From: Climacteris rufus
Lineage: Eukaryota > Chordata > Aves > Passeriformes > Climacteridae
Length of the DNA: 64,000 nt
Assembly (NCBI GenBank): GCA_013398175.1
Contig: VZRZ01001932.1
Coordinates: 68,572-132,571 of the forward strand
Reading direction: 5' to 3'
Both the position numbers and the translations under genes were made by a program. This document shows, in pieces, positions 23,301 through 35,584 of this stretch (positions are counted from its first letter, which is position 1; the number at the start of each line of letters is the position of its first letter). The notes beneath the pieces are model-generated. The model saw only the letters and a program-made list of their open reading frames with translations, was not told where the DNA came from and ran no database searches.

Positions 23301-25825
23301 AAGGGTATCTTTCCTGAAATGTTTCAACTATGATAGGTCTTCTATTCACTTGTTACTGTAATATCAATTTTTTTTTTTATTATAGACTTGTGTGCCTAGA
23401 TTTGGTCCCAAGACTGTATTTTGTAACTCTGTTCCTGAAATGAATGGCCATCTTCTGTTCTTCGCATGCACTTCAGAAGCAAAGCTGATTTTTCTTAGTA
23501 TGAAATTTACATTGATGGAGACCTGTCTCTTGTCAGTATTTGGTACATTTTTCAGATTTATTTTCCCCCTTCTGCCTTATTCTCTTGGTCAGCAGATGAT
23601 TCTGTCTTGTGTTCACTATCACAGTTACTTGTACGTCATCCTGATTTGTCTTAGAGCTCTGGTCATTCTTTACTTCTATTGATCATGTTTTCATCACTGG
23701 TTTATTATATTAGAAACTCCTACATAATATATCAATAACCACATCTTTATTGTACTGTGCTGATTTCAATTAGAATAAACATCTCACTACTTTCTCCTTA
23801 CAGAGCAGCTAATATTGTAGTGTCTTATCATCACATCTTACAACAAGAGTGTAGCTCCTTATGGAATAGAGATGCCTCAGTGCCACGGTATTCTTCAAGT
23901 TTCTCATCCAATTTAAGGACTTCCCTTCCCTCCCACAATTTAAGGGTAAAATTGATATTCCTTTCTTAACAGTATGTGTTTATTTTGTGATTAATTTTAG
24001 TGATTTATTGTCTTTTAAAAAACTTTTATGCTGGAATATATGAGTTCATCTTTCAAGGAAAAGGGAAGCTGCATCCACTTTTGTTCATTTTTCTTCTGTT
24101 TCTTCTGAATTTCTGTCTTCCAAGGCATTTATAATAGAGAATTATGATAGAGATGATAAAAAAGGATTTCACTAGTATACTCCAGTATGCAAATGAAGTA
24201 TTTGATAACAATTATAGTACAATAAAAATGTGTAAGAAAGTACCAATAGAAATTTATGACTGAGATCTTTATCATCTAAAGTTTATTTTGTAACATTTGA
24301 GAACATGAACAATTTGTTCTGAAATATTTTGAACAGATATTTCTACCTCAGCAGTATAATATCTGTGTTTTCATAATAAATGGAAAGTTAGTCTTTTGTA
24401 TGCATTATGAGACACTAAGAGGAGGAGGTTTGATGTGGTTGTGTCAGATTGTTTCGATCCTGTGGGAATGTAGCAGGGGACAAAGGTAAGGAGGATCTGC
24501 CATTTAACATGTCAAACTTACAGGGATCAGTGGAGCTGACAGACATTGAGGGAAGTGTGTTTTGCAATTTATAAGAATTAGAATACTAATTTTTGCTGCA
24601 TTTATAACTCACACAAGACATGTAAGCAAACTAACTTGCGATCTTACTGAGTATTTCTGAGGCTGCTAGTGTACACAGAGAAGTAACTAACATAAAAGTG
24701 TGGCTTTAGAGTTCTAGGTGAAATCAATGATGGTGTTCTCCTTAACTGTCATGATTAATGTCAAATATTTTACAGGAAAAAAAGCATGTGTGTTGTAATT
24801 TTCATTCTCAAAATAGCCATAAGGAAATAAATGGTGAGGGAAAAGTCAGAAATGTGGCTATGAATGGCTAAATGTTAACTGAACTGCAGACAGCAGATGT
24901 CTTATTATCCTTATGATAATTATAACTTTCATTTAAAAATAGGATTGTAGAATTGAAACACAATAAAAGCTTTTTAAAACCTAAAAATACCTTTCCTAAC
25001 AAATAATTCCCTACTCTTTATGTCTGCTGGTCTATGGTTATTATTTTAGTAACAGAATGTAGAGAATAGTGAACTGTTTAAAAGTTAAGAACATAAGTTG
25101 CAAAGGAATTAAATTGATTTTAAAATATTTTTCACCTTTTAATTAAAAATCTCTAGAAAAAATATTCTTTCAGCATATGTCTTATCACTTTACTCTTTAA
25201 AGAAGGTTTGGTTCCTGTGGACATAATGATTTTGCATTGTTTCTCTTATTGCAGCAGAAATATATCTAATGAAGCAAGACCTCTCACTTTTAAAATTTAG
25301 CGTGATGCATGTACAAAATTTCAATATACTTGGAGATTACAGCTTATGTTTTATGGTAATTATCAACAATACTGCTACTATTAACAATTAGGTACCAAGC
25401 TCGATTGATATGGTTGTCACAGGCCATCTGCTTCCTATCAGTTGGTGCAAAAGGCTTAACAGATTCTCATGTGTCTGTCATCTTCTAAACCTCTGTAATT
25501 CTAGAGAAAAATCTTACTTATTTTTCATTAAATTAATGGAAAATTAAGACATTACAATTTAATCCCATCAACACCAAAAGAATGATTTTTAAATGCATAT
25601 TATTAACTTCAAGTCTATCAGTTCTTTTTCCACAGTTACAAAAACAACATGGATAAAGATATCAAAATACTTTATTTCTATTATCTAAGAAATAATGTGA
25701 AAATAAGTGGAAATTTTGAGGCGTTTTATACAGACCCCAAGAACATTCTACAAAAATGAAAAAAAAAAAAAAAAGAGAAAATGTTGCAGAATGGAAATTA
25801 AGCTGAGGATTTGCAGTTCTAAGTT
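20331..25825. other. AT-rich unique DNA, no gene seen
   Basis: Contains a short local duplication of TACCTTTGAAATC (about 20596-20628), a GGTT-type simple repeat (23205-23241), a T run near 23370 and an A run at 25758-25774. The open frame of 96 codons at 23392-23682 has no recognisable domain. Confidence 0.5.
23205..23241. repeat. GGTT simple repeat
   Basis: Repeated GGTT units with one interruption (GGATTG). Confidence 0.85.
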
Positions 25826-26310
25826 AGAGTTCAGGACCAGCATTCTTTAATATTTTTATAAATGATCTGGATACACGAATTAAATGTACATTAAGTAAGT
25901 TTACCAATGACACTAAACTAGGAGGAGCCATAGAGTCCCTTGAGGGTAGAGAGGCGTTAATGGGAGATTGCATAGACTTGAGACCAGAGTGATCACCAGT
26001 TGTATGAAATTTAGAAAGAGCAAGTGCAGGATTCCCCACCTGGGACAGGTAATCCTGGTTATACAAAAAATTGAGTGATGAGAGGATGGAGAGAAGCTCC
26101 ACAGAAAGAGAAATGGGGATTTGGACTGATGGCAAGTTGAATGTGAGACAGCAGTGCCCTGGCAGCCAGGACGGCCAAGTGTCCTGAGGGGCATCAGGCA
26201 CAGCATCACCAGCCAGGCAAGGGAAACGATTTTCCCACTCTGCTCTGCACTGGTGTTGCCCCACATTAAGAACTGTGTGCAGTTTGAGGCAAACAAGGGT
26301 TCATTGGTAA
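25826..26310 (+). mobile_element. CR1 LINE fragment (reverse-transcriptase region)
   Basis: The plus strand encodes a fossil FINDLD block at about 25853-25870, followed by KFTNDTKLGGA, where an active CR1 reverse transcriptase has the FADD catalytic motif. The first catalytic Asp position reads Asn here, and stops follow. Later blocks match the CR1 3' half up to about 26310 (near GAACTGTGTGCAGTTTGAGG), but the 3' tail is missing. Confidence 0.85.
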
Positions 26311-29300
26311 TACAATGGTAAATTCATAATATTTATTTAGTACCTTTCTCCATGAAATAGTTCTTAAGCAACAGCTAAACGTATATATCCTATAATTTTA
26401 TTAAATACATAAAGAATATAGTATTTTTAATCTTCCTTAAGTTTCTACCTAAAATATCATACAATACCTCAAGTTGGATATTTAATACCTCTAAGGATAA
26501 AACTATCTATCTAACCTTGGTGCTTTAACATGGGCAGAATCTCATTCTGATGGCTTTCTACAATAATTACCCCTTTCCAGGCAAGATCATCTAAGCCTTT
26601 AACTTTTGACCACTATTTTAACAAATCGAATTCAACTTACTTGCCTAGATTAAGTGGCCTCGCTCCCATTTCATATAGTTTAGTAAGTTCTACAGGCCTG
26701 ATTTTTTGCCTGGCTTCACAAACACCTACTCAAAACAGAGCGAGCAAGCCCTGTGTTTTATACCTTTCAGTTTCATCAAGTCAATATTTACCTGTGGTCC
26801 GATCTTTTTCTCTCAGAGCATTACTTATGCTTCTCATTCTAGTTAGGCCATTTCCTTTACTCTGAAAAGTAAAGGAAGTCCCAGTCCCTTACTCCATTTT
26901 ATCCTCTGCGTTCTAGGATTTTGCCCATATCCTAGTTGTAATTTTTGTTTCATCCATACTCAGACAGCAACTCCCTTGCTTTTATGATATGCTCTAGTTC
27001 AAGTTTCTGGGCATTAGGCAAGTATAACAACCCCAGCTTTAAGTGTGTACTAATTATATTCCTTAAAATAACAGGAACAATACAAATAATAAGTATTAAC
27101 TTTGATTTCATAAATAGGAAAAATAAAAGCCACAGAATGTGCAACAATATGCTGTTTAAAAAAGTGCAGTATAAATCATATGCTTGTATAAAGCAAATCA
27201 TATGCTTTAATGCTTAGATTCTCCAGAGACTGTGCTATAGAAATATTGAAGAGAGAAGAAAATGCAGTTTTGAATAAAACATCAAAACAATGGTGACAGA
27301 AGGATGTGTCATTTTATGTATTTGATGCAATGTGGTTTATAGAATCAAATGTCTTTCATAAAATGTAAAAGATGTAACATGATTAATTTTAATTTCCCAT
27401 CTAAGTCTTCTTTCAGAATTATATGGGGTGCTACCATAACTTTTCTTGGAGGATAGAACACATTTCTTTTTTTCTGGAGAGACCTAGAATTGCCCCAATA
27501 TTGCTCATGGCTCTGTTCCCTTTAGAATTCTTCAGATTGCAGTTTCACCAGTTTTCAGAGGCTTCATTTTAACTTTATCTTCCATGTTCCCACTCCTCTC
27601 TCTGTTTTCTTTTGAGTCAAACCTGTCAACTTTCCATTGATTTTAGTTCTTTAGGCTGACAACCTGCTCTTCTGCCACAATTAAAACTATGGGAACTTTT
27701 TTTCATGGGATTGAAAATCCCTAGACACATCATAATTTTGAAAGCCCTCGGAGGCTGCGTAATAAATATAGCATGATACATCAAATAAGAATAACTAGAA
27801 GAAGGTTTTCTCCTGAAATCTGAGAAAGAGAAGGAAAGGGAGGGAGCGAGACAGTGTGCATATGCATGTATAGGCCTGTACGTTGGTTTAAAGTACCAAA
27901 GGCAGTGTTTAGCCTGCCCTATCAGCATCTCCTCAAAACTTCCCTTTAACCTTGTTACTGAAAACAGCTGTGGAACAAATTCCAAATAATTTAAATGTCA
28001 AACTCCTCATTTTAAAAGTATTCAGGGTGTTATGAATATGAGAGTGTTTAAATAGGTTTGAATTCTCTTGGAGTGGCCTACACTCCAAAACCACATATTC
28101 TCTCTGGTTCTTTAGTTATGATCGATCAGGATTATTACAACATGGATTGATTTATTGTAATAGTCACAAGAAAACACATATGAGACCAGAATTTAAGCAA
28201 AACTTCTTACTACACAGGATAAAAGATACTACCAGTAAAATAAATGGTGCACACTAATAAAAGGTACCTATAGCAAAGAAATAGTAAGGTTAAGAATTAA
28301 GGTAACTTACCAATTCCTTTCTCTCAGCTTCTAGAAGAGAAGCACAGAAACAACATACTTGATGTCTAAAGTATGTCGGAGAGAACAGTTTGTGCACTTC
28401 AAGAAGTAACCAAACTGCTGTCTGATTTTTGGAGCTCACAGTGGTCTTTTATATTGTAAAATCCTTGTGTCTGTCAGTCACTTTTCTTGGATATTCTGCC
28501 TTCCCAGCAAAGAGCTCACAGCTGGCGCTAAGAATTCTAGGGGAAGATGGTCCTCTAATCTTCTTCGTATCAGCAGATAAGATTTGGCAGCAGAGAGGGG
28601 GGTTACACGGTCCTGCCACACAGGGGTGTTTCAAATTGTGATGTAGCTCTGTCAGTGGTCTGATGAGTGATCTGAAGTGAACTGCTTTTCTGTTCTGTGT
28701 CTGTTTTTAAAACAGAATTCATGGTTTTTCTGTCCATTACAATGTTTTCTGAGCTCAGTGGAGTAACTATGATGCTGAAGATTTTATTAATTACAAAAGA
28801 GTAAAACATCAAATGTCAAGCAGTTTGATGGCTGCTGGACCTGATTTCTATGCACTTTTTCTTTCATGTTTTAAAAAAATGTAGGAACAAACAATAATCC
28901 CATAAACTTGAGTTGTAGCATCGTCACAAAAGGAAGTGTGGCATGTTTGTGTTCATTCACTTCACTACTATTATTATGTTTATTTGACAAAGTTTAATTG
29001 ATTTGAGGTATTCAAGACCACAATTTAAAATGAAGTTACATAAAACAAGTGGCTGAAAATATGTTTATCAATAAATAAGTTGAAACACAAGACTGAAAAC
29101 TGACTATGTTATAATGAAGCTGACTTATTGCTGTGTAAGTTCATAAAGAAAATTTATATTTCTCCCTGAAGTGAAGGATAGAGATGGAGTTAATGTTAGA
29201 GATGTATTTCTAAACTAATATAGCCTGTCTTCATCTCTGTTTTTTTTCATTTTTAATAGTTATCTTTGCAACAAAAATATTTTTAAATGTGCCTTGAAGA

Positions 29301-29923
29301 AAGAGAAGTTCTTAGGCAGTAACTTCTATGTACTGCACAATGTATTTATTTGTTGTGTGCAGACTATATATTTGAGTACAGTATTTATTCAGCACACATT
29401 ATTATTTAAAACATGGCATATCTGGACTGCCTGTAAAATACTCAATTCAAGTGTTTTGTAAATTTCCAGAGAAATTTATCATGTTTATCAAACCTTGCAA
29501 GAACTGCATCAAGGAAAAGCAAAATAGTAAAACTGTTTTCTACCGTTGCTACTTTCAGAAGCTATGCTGTTACTTATGTGACAGGGCAAACAGCATTATA
29601 AAGCTGAGACCAATCACTTAACCTTTTAGATTATTCTGGTATGTACTGGGAAAATGAAACACAGATGAAGGAAAGACTTGCTGATGAGCACCAGACTACA
29701 TATGCCCTTCTCTAATGGTTTAGGTGTGCATGGAAAAGAAACCAGGAAACAAAAGAAATAAAAACTTTATATCTTTTTAAGATGTTTGGGATACAAAGTC
29801 AGAATGTGATAGTGACCCAGGTAATGGCTTTGGGTATGAGAAAAATCAAAGAGGTCAGTCTCAGTGAGGTCACTGGTGGTTCATGCTGATCATTCTAAGA
29901 AAGTAGCCATGGAAGAACACAAG
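26311..29923. other. AT-rich unique DNA, no gene seen
   Basis: No transposon or gene was recognised. Open frames up to about 120 codons (27626-27985, minus) carry no recognisable motif. Confidence 0.5.
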
Positions 29924-30270
29924 CATAGGTGTTGTGGTGCCTCTGGCCATGGCTGATGACCCGGCCCAGCCCCTGCCGGGCCAGGGCTGCGGGGGCCAGT
30001 TCTTCCCCCCCCACCCCGGTGCGATGCAGCTGGGATGGCACAGCCCTGGGTCGTCAGGGGAGCTCCCCGGCTGCAGTGGTGGGGGCTGTCCCTGCCCAGG
30101 GAGACAGCTCATTGATTCCTGTGCTGTGTGCGGACAGCTGGCTGACTGGCCAGCGCCCCTGTCAATCATTGTAATCCTCCGCAATGATTGGCTCTCTCCT
30201 GACTGCTCTTCCGTCGCCTTTGTCCTATAACACGCCCTGACCTCCATTTTGGCTTATCTTTACCGCACTC

Positions 30271-30900
30271 TGTCACTCCGGCCGCTAACCGCCCAGTGGT
30301 CTCGGCCAGTGACAAGATCCGATGTCCACGCTGCATGGCTACCAAAGACCTGTCNNNNNNNNNNNNNNNNNNNNNNNNNNNNNNNNNNNNNNNNNNNNNN
30401 NNNNNNNNNNNNNNNNNNNNNNNNNNNNNNNNNNNNNNNNNNNNNNNNNNNNNNNNNNNNNNNNNNNNNNNNNNNNNNNCAGTCAAAGGCATTAGGGAAG
30501 GGGTGACAGCACTTTTTAAAGGGAGTTGGAGAGAGAGGGGAACAAGGGAGCAAGCCAATAAGGGAAGGACATGAGGTAACAGGGAACAAATCATAACATA
30601 TCAGGGGAGGAACAGATACAAACTAACCAATAGAAAACCAAACTGAGCAGAACCTTGCAGCGCTTCATACATAAAGAAAAGGCTACATTATTAAACATGA
30701 GGTGTTTGAGCCAATGGGGAGAAAGGAACAGCGAAGCTTCTGGATGGGAGGGAGGAGATGCTGCGGGAGTGACACACGGTGGGTGTTAGCCCTAGACTCC
30801 GGCTTTGCCCTCGGATCTGCTATCAGGGTTGGAGTCCTGGGCAGAGAATTCCACCCACTGTATGGCACTCAGCCCCAAGGTGGGCTGGGCCACCGCAACA
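30271..30900 (-). mobile_element. solo LTR, family B copy 2, nested inside LTR-A
   Basis: Reverse complement of the family B LTR at 1055-1679, beginning TGTCACTCC and ending CCGCAACA on the plus strand. It is flanked by a perfect 6-bp duplication GCACTC (30265-30270 and 30901-30906). The uninterrupted family A LTR at 9841-10375 shows the empty site (GCATCATGATCC against GCACTC + CATGATCC). A 125-base run of N covers the part that holds the poly(A) signal in copy 1; the total length (630 against 625) suggests that the gap size is about right. Confidence 0.95.
30355..30479. other. assembly gap (125 N) inside LTR-B copy 2
   Basis: Run of N. By comparison with 1055-1679 it should hold the poly(A) signal and the adjacent R/U5 region. 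Confidence 0.97.
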
Positions 30901-31143
30901 GCACTCCATGATCCAGTAATAAAACCTTGGTGCCAGTAAGTGGAAAATAACCCTTTCTCGTCTCTTTACTTCCCTGATTTAATTAAACCACTGTGTGTGA
31001 ACTAAGCCTAGACTCTGTGGGAGTTCTGATGCCCAGCTTGCGTCTGTTCGGAGACTGGATGAAGCCAAAGTCACTTTCTTCAGGACACGAGACCGCTGCT
31101 AAAGGCTCCGAGTTACTCACGCTTTATACCCGCGGCACGTAGG

Positions 31144-31465
31144 AGCACAACATCAAACAGAAACCCAAGTCCAAGGTCAAACCCCTCTGTCTGACACCCA
31201 GGCTGTCAGACTAGGCTTAGTCAGGGTCAGGGTAAGAGCCTGCAGCTACCTGTGGACCAGTGTGGCCCCCCCATACACTGATCCATCAGGGCAGCGCTGG
31301 AAGCTTACTCATTAAATCTTCACTGTTACTGAGTGATATAATGTTCTTCCAATGACTTCTTTTAAACTTCCCTCTGTGAAAACAGCACTCTAAGGCTAGA
31401 GGGGTCAGGGTTTCCACACTAAGGCAAAAGGAAATTTGTAGGTGTACTATTGTGTTTACTCCAGC
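31144..31465. other. unassigned sequence, richer in GC
   Basis: Between the nested LTRs and the CR1 tail. It includes a GGGTCAGGGTAAG stretch near 31221 and a C run near 31266. No family was recognised. Confidence 0.4.
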
Positions 31466-31557
31466 AGGCCGTTATCCTGTGGCAGAGATACCAGCTATAC
31501 TGAATTGGATGGTCTTCAGAAGGCCCTTCCATCCCCAAACATCTGTGATTCTGTGAC
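31466..31557 (+). mobile_element. CR1 LINE 3' tail fragment
   Basis: The sequence GGATGGTCTTCAGAAGGCCC, then CTTCCATCCC, and an end ATCTGTGATTCTGTGA are the terminal part of a CR1 3' UTR. Only about 90 bases remain. Confidence 0.75.
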
Positions 31558-33050
31558 TTCTATAAAACTATTTTGTTGACTGGGAAAGAGATAGGTGTAC
31601 ATCAATCTTCTCCACTGAATTCAAAACAAAGCCAAACATGGAAGGTTCGTAAGCTTCCTAAGTTAGGTACCTAGCAATGAGTCACTGTAACCTTTTGCTA
31701 AAACCACTGAGGAATAAGACTCATATCTTTAGGAGATTAAATTATTTTTCACTACTTAGATCAGCTTCTAGAAATCACTCTTTCTACTCTTTCAGAGGCC
31801 CTAGAGTACCCTGCATGGCCTCCCACTGCCACTCCAGAAAGGTCTGCATCTGTAGTAAGTCAAACATCTGTCACTCCTGGTACACATCTGACATACACTA
31901 CAGCATCTCAAATAGGCTTAGACATGTGTTCACATAACTGAATAGCTCCCAGTGGTGTCTGCAAAGCTACTTAATTGACCAAATGTTGATGTCTATTTTA
32001 AGATGAGCTGAACAGTTCTCTGTGCCTGGATTTAGTTGCTTACATTTAGATGCTTAGTGCCATTTTTAGATGTCCTAGCATATTGATGTGGAGCCGGCAA
32101 ATATAAGATCTGACTTGAGCTCTTCTGGAGTGACAGCTGTAAGTCAGATTAGATACTTTAAGGCATCTCAAATGGCACCAGATACCCACATTTAGACAAC
32201 CAAATCAATCTGCTAGTTCCCACTGTGCACCAAAATTATCACTGTGTTTGATTCTTCCAGATCACTGTTTTCCTAAGTAAAATTCCCCAACAGTAAGCTA
32301 GAAGAGAAAGAAACTGCACAATTTGTAATGGAAATTACATGACTCTTTAAAACAAAGAGATAAAATATGCCAGCAAATTAAAAACTAAATGACTACAAAT
32401 AACTAGTAAAACTAAACATCCAATGGAAGAGATTGCTTTAAAATGTAGTAAATTCTTCAGTACTTGATGCTTTTACAGAACAACCATTCTTCCTTCTGAA
32501 AGACAGATTTGTGTCTAATCAGATTTAGCTGAAGTAAATGATGAAAGTACTGTAAAGAATTCCATGACCTTTGCACTGATAAAGCCAGATTAAGTAATCA
32601 TAAGTGATTCCTTCTGCCCATAAAAGCTTTCTATTAAACTACTGGACAGAAAGTTATACTGTAGGAACAGATATCTTTAATAGAATTTCTAATCACTATA
32701 GAATTGGATTGTTCTCTTGGGGAAATAATAAGTTTTTTTCCTCAGGGAAATCTAGCAATAGGAATTGTTTAATTTCACTATATTTTTTTCAGAGAATGGG
32801 ATTAGTGTGGAATTTACCATGATGATACTTCTCCCTAAATGGCCAGCAGTACTTTAATTTTGAGATTTCTAAAGCTTGTGTAGGTTGTCTATTCAATGCA
32901 TTTAAATTGGCATGTCTATTCACAGAAACTGGTGTATAGCAAATGGTAAACCAGAAACTGTTTCTTTTTTTAATATTATTATAATTTAATGTCTGGAATG
33001 TTTATAATTTCTTTTAAACATATACAATTTTCTGCAGCTTAATCTGAGGA
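31558..33050. other. unique DNA, possible very old repeat at 31660-32210
   Basis: Around 31660 and 32050-32210, motifs such as AGTTAGGTACCTAG and CATTTAGATGCTTAGTGCC suggest an ancient, highly decayed interspersed repeat, but no family could be named. The rest shows nothing. Confidence 0.3.
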
Positions 33051-33107
33051 CCTGATTAAGTGACAGAGACTTCTGAGTACCTGATTAAGTGACAGAGACT
33101 TCTGAGT
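33051..33107. repeat. tandem duplication, 29-bp unit x 2
   Basis: CCTGATTAAGTGACAGAGAC followed by TTCTGAG starts at 33051 and again at 33080, with no differences seen in the shared part. Confidence 0.93.
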
Positions 33108-33269
33108 GACGTGAAATAGATATATGTTGGGGAAGATGATACAGGAAAGCCTTAAAAATATGATTGCCTGGCAAAAGATGCTGAGAATATGGAAACTATA
33201 AGCGAGATTGAAATGAAAGCATTATTTGAGATACCAAGCTTTAGTTACTGAACAACTAGAAAACAATTG

Positions 33270-33597
33270 TGTGGCCGGCTGAAGGTAATCTCCTTTTGAT
33301 TGAAAAATACCTTCTGCTTGCAGAGAGGTACAAGGATTAGAGCAGACCCCGCTAATGTGGCAGAAGGGGTCCAAAGAGTAGTTTTTAGGGCTTAAAATGT
33401 ACTGCAGTATGGTAATGTAACAATTCTTATAGGCTGTATGTAAATGCTACAGGATTTGTATCTTGTACTAGATTGGTTAATGAAAATGAGAATATTCAAC
33501 ACAGAAGAAGATTTATTGTATTGTAAATGAGAACCTCACTCTCTTGCCCTTACACTCTTGCTCTCTTACGCTCTTGCTCGCTTGCTCTCTTATGCTC

Positions 33598-33632
<35 letters not shown>

Positions 33633-33792
33633 CTTCTTGCTTTTCTGGCCTGCTTCGAGCTGTGCCTGGCAGCTCCAAGCAGGTCCCCTATACCCATGCC
33701 CTTTGCAATAAACCTCATGCTCTAAGACCTGACTTCAGAGATCTCTTGTCTCCATCCATCCCGACTGTCAAAACCTACCAACAAATGCTACA
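33270..33792 (+). mobile_element. LTR, family E, with CT-rich R region
   Basis: The segment begins TGTGGCCGGCTGAAGG and probably ends AATGCTACA. It has an inverted CCAAT box (GATTGGTTAATG near 33473), a long CT-rich stretch including (CT)15 at 33601-33630, and GCAATAAACC with the poly(A) signal at 33707-33712. This layout is typical of an avian ERV LTR. No convincing target-site duplication was found at either end, so both edges are tentative, and neither a primer-binding site nor internal viral sequence was seen next to it. Confidence 0.7.
33601..33630. repeat. (CT)15 microsatellite
   Basis: Thirty bases of pure CT within a longer CTCTTG/CTCTTA-rich tract inside the family E LTR. Confidence 0.97.
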
Positions 33793-34734
33793 GACATAGA
33801 TAAAAACATAATAGGCAGACTCTGAGGTGCTCGAAGTATTATACAAATACCTAGACTGATTCATCCATTTTGAACTTTAACCACTTTCTCTCCAATTGCT
33901 AGGTGAACAAGGGGAAAAAAAAGAATGAAAAAAATTGTTTACCTTCTTCAACACAAACAGAAGTGTTATCAGTCTGTTTATATGTTGAGTTACAAAGCTG
34001 AGAGAAGTGCTGAAAGAAGTGTCTGGGAGGTCAAAGGAAGCTGCACTCCTGAAAGTGATACACCTAGTTGATCAATCTAAATGTAGCATTCCATTGAGAT
34101 GCTTTCCACCTTTAATACAGATCTGCAAATTTAACATACAACCATAATTTAAGAGTACCAACAGAAACAAGAGCAATTTTTCCTTCACTAATAGGCAAAA
34201 ATCAAAATATCCCACAATATTTTCCAAACTCTTCAAGTGAGTGAATTGTTTTAGTCACCAAGAAGGAAACAGTAGTGTTTAATACTCAGAACAATTTCTA
34301 GAACAGAGATTATCAGACTTGGGCCACGTATTTTCATTATCACCCAGCATCACACTTCAGTCACACATTAAAACATGCCATGGTGCTAGATTTTTGTACA
34401 TTGAAACACACTATGTAGCCAAGGCTAGCTGTGAATTTGGAAAGATGCTGCATGGCAATACTAAGTTTCAGGTCTGTTGAGCAGTTGTGCTCACAGCGCT
34501 CTTGTACAATTGTAAGACATGGATCACCTTCTGTTATCATGTCAGCAGATTTGATAATTTCTAACTGGTATTTCTTTTCTGCTTGTAGAATTCCATATCA
34601 TAACCCGATTCAGCTACTAAACACCATAAATTCTGACAGTGTTTATCACTCTCTGCTGGACTTGCTCAAGTTATCTATGTCTTTTAGTGCTGTGACTAAA
34701 CTGGAGTGAAGTATTCCTGATTCCCACAGGACCC
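33793..34734. other. unique DNA, no feature seen
   Basis: No repeat or gene recognised between the family E LTR and the next CR1. Confidence 0.5.
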
Positions 34735-35495
34735 TAATGAGGAACAAGTCGAAATGCAAGGTGGTGCACCTGGGTTGAAGCAATCCCAGACGGGGAGAAA
34801 TTCTTGTTGAGAGCAGCTCTGAGGAGGAGGATTTGGGAGTTCTGGTGGATTAAAAGATGGGCATGAGCCAGCAATGTACACTTGCAGACCAGAGGCCAAA
34901 CACGTTCTTGGATGCATTGAAAGAAGCGTAACCAACAGGTGCAGGGATGTGATTCTTCCCAACTACTCTGTTCTCATGAGACACTACTTGGGCTACTAAG
35001 TCCAGCTCTGGGGTTCTCAGCACATGAAAAGCGTGGATCTGTTGGAGTGGGTCCAGAGGAGGGAGACCAAGACAGTCTGAGTACTAGAGCACCTCTCCTG
35101 TGAAGACAGGCTGAGACAGTCAGGGTAGTTCAGCCTGGGGAAGAGAAGGCTTCAGAGAGACCTCATTGTGGCCTCTCAGTACATAAAGGGGGCTTTACAC
35201 AAACTTTTTACAAGCATGGGAAATTATAAAGCAAGGGTTAATGGTTTTAACCACAAGAGGTCAGATTTAGATTAGATGTTAGGAAGAAATTCTTTACTGT
35301 GAGGATGGTGAGGTACTAGAACATCTTGCCCAGAGAAACTGTGAATAATCCAGCCCTGGAAGGGTTCAAGACCAGGTTGGATGGGGCCCTGAGTGACCTG
35401 GTGTACTGGATGGCATCCACGGACTTGTCAGGGGGTTGAAACTAGATGATCTTTAAGGTGCCTTCCAACCCATGCCACTCTATGATCCCCTGATT
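34735..35495 (+). mobile_element. CR1 LINE, 5'-truncated, 3' end intact
   Basis: Begins in the block AAATGCAAGGTGGTGCACCTG of CR1 ORF2 and continues through recognisable 3' ORF2 blocks (GTCCAGAGGAGGG, AGACAGGCTGAGA, TTAGGAAGAAATTCTTTACTG) to the 3' UTR GGTGCCTTCCAACCCATGCC and a tail CTCTATGATCCCCTGATT. The frame is broken by many stops. An opposite-strand CR1 piece follows 90 bp later. Confidence 0.93.
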
Positions 35496-35584
35496 CAGGA
35501 TAATGTCATGCTGAGTAAAGGAGAATGATCACTACCTTCTGTCTACTGAAAAAATTAATGTCAATACAGCATAGTTAGGTGTTA

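Larger units (their letters stand above)
29930..31137 (+). mobile_element. solo LTR, family A copy 2, interrupted by LTR-B
   Basis: The two halves (29930-30270 and 30907-31137) match the continuous family A LTR at 9841-10375 end to end. The ends are TGTTGTGG and CGCGGCA, flanked by CATAGG (29924-29929) and CGTAGG (31138-31143), a 6-bp duplication with one mismatch. An antisense family B LTR is inserted just before the poly(A) signal; the signal AATAAA follows the insertion near 30920. U3 also differs from copy 1 by an extra GC-rich block of about 25 bp near 30070. Confidence 0.93.

Noticed and set aside
33597..33632. CRISPR-like or regulatory repeat array
   Set aside because: It is a plain CT microsatellite inside an LTR. 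No spacer structure exists and the DNA is vertebrate.
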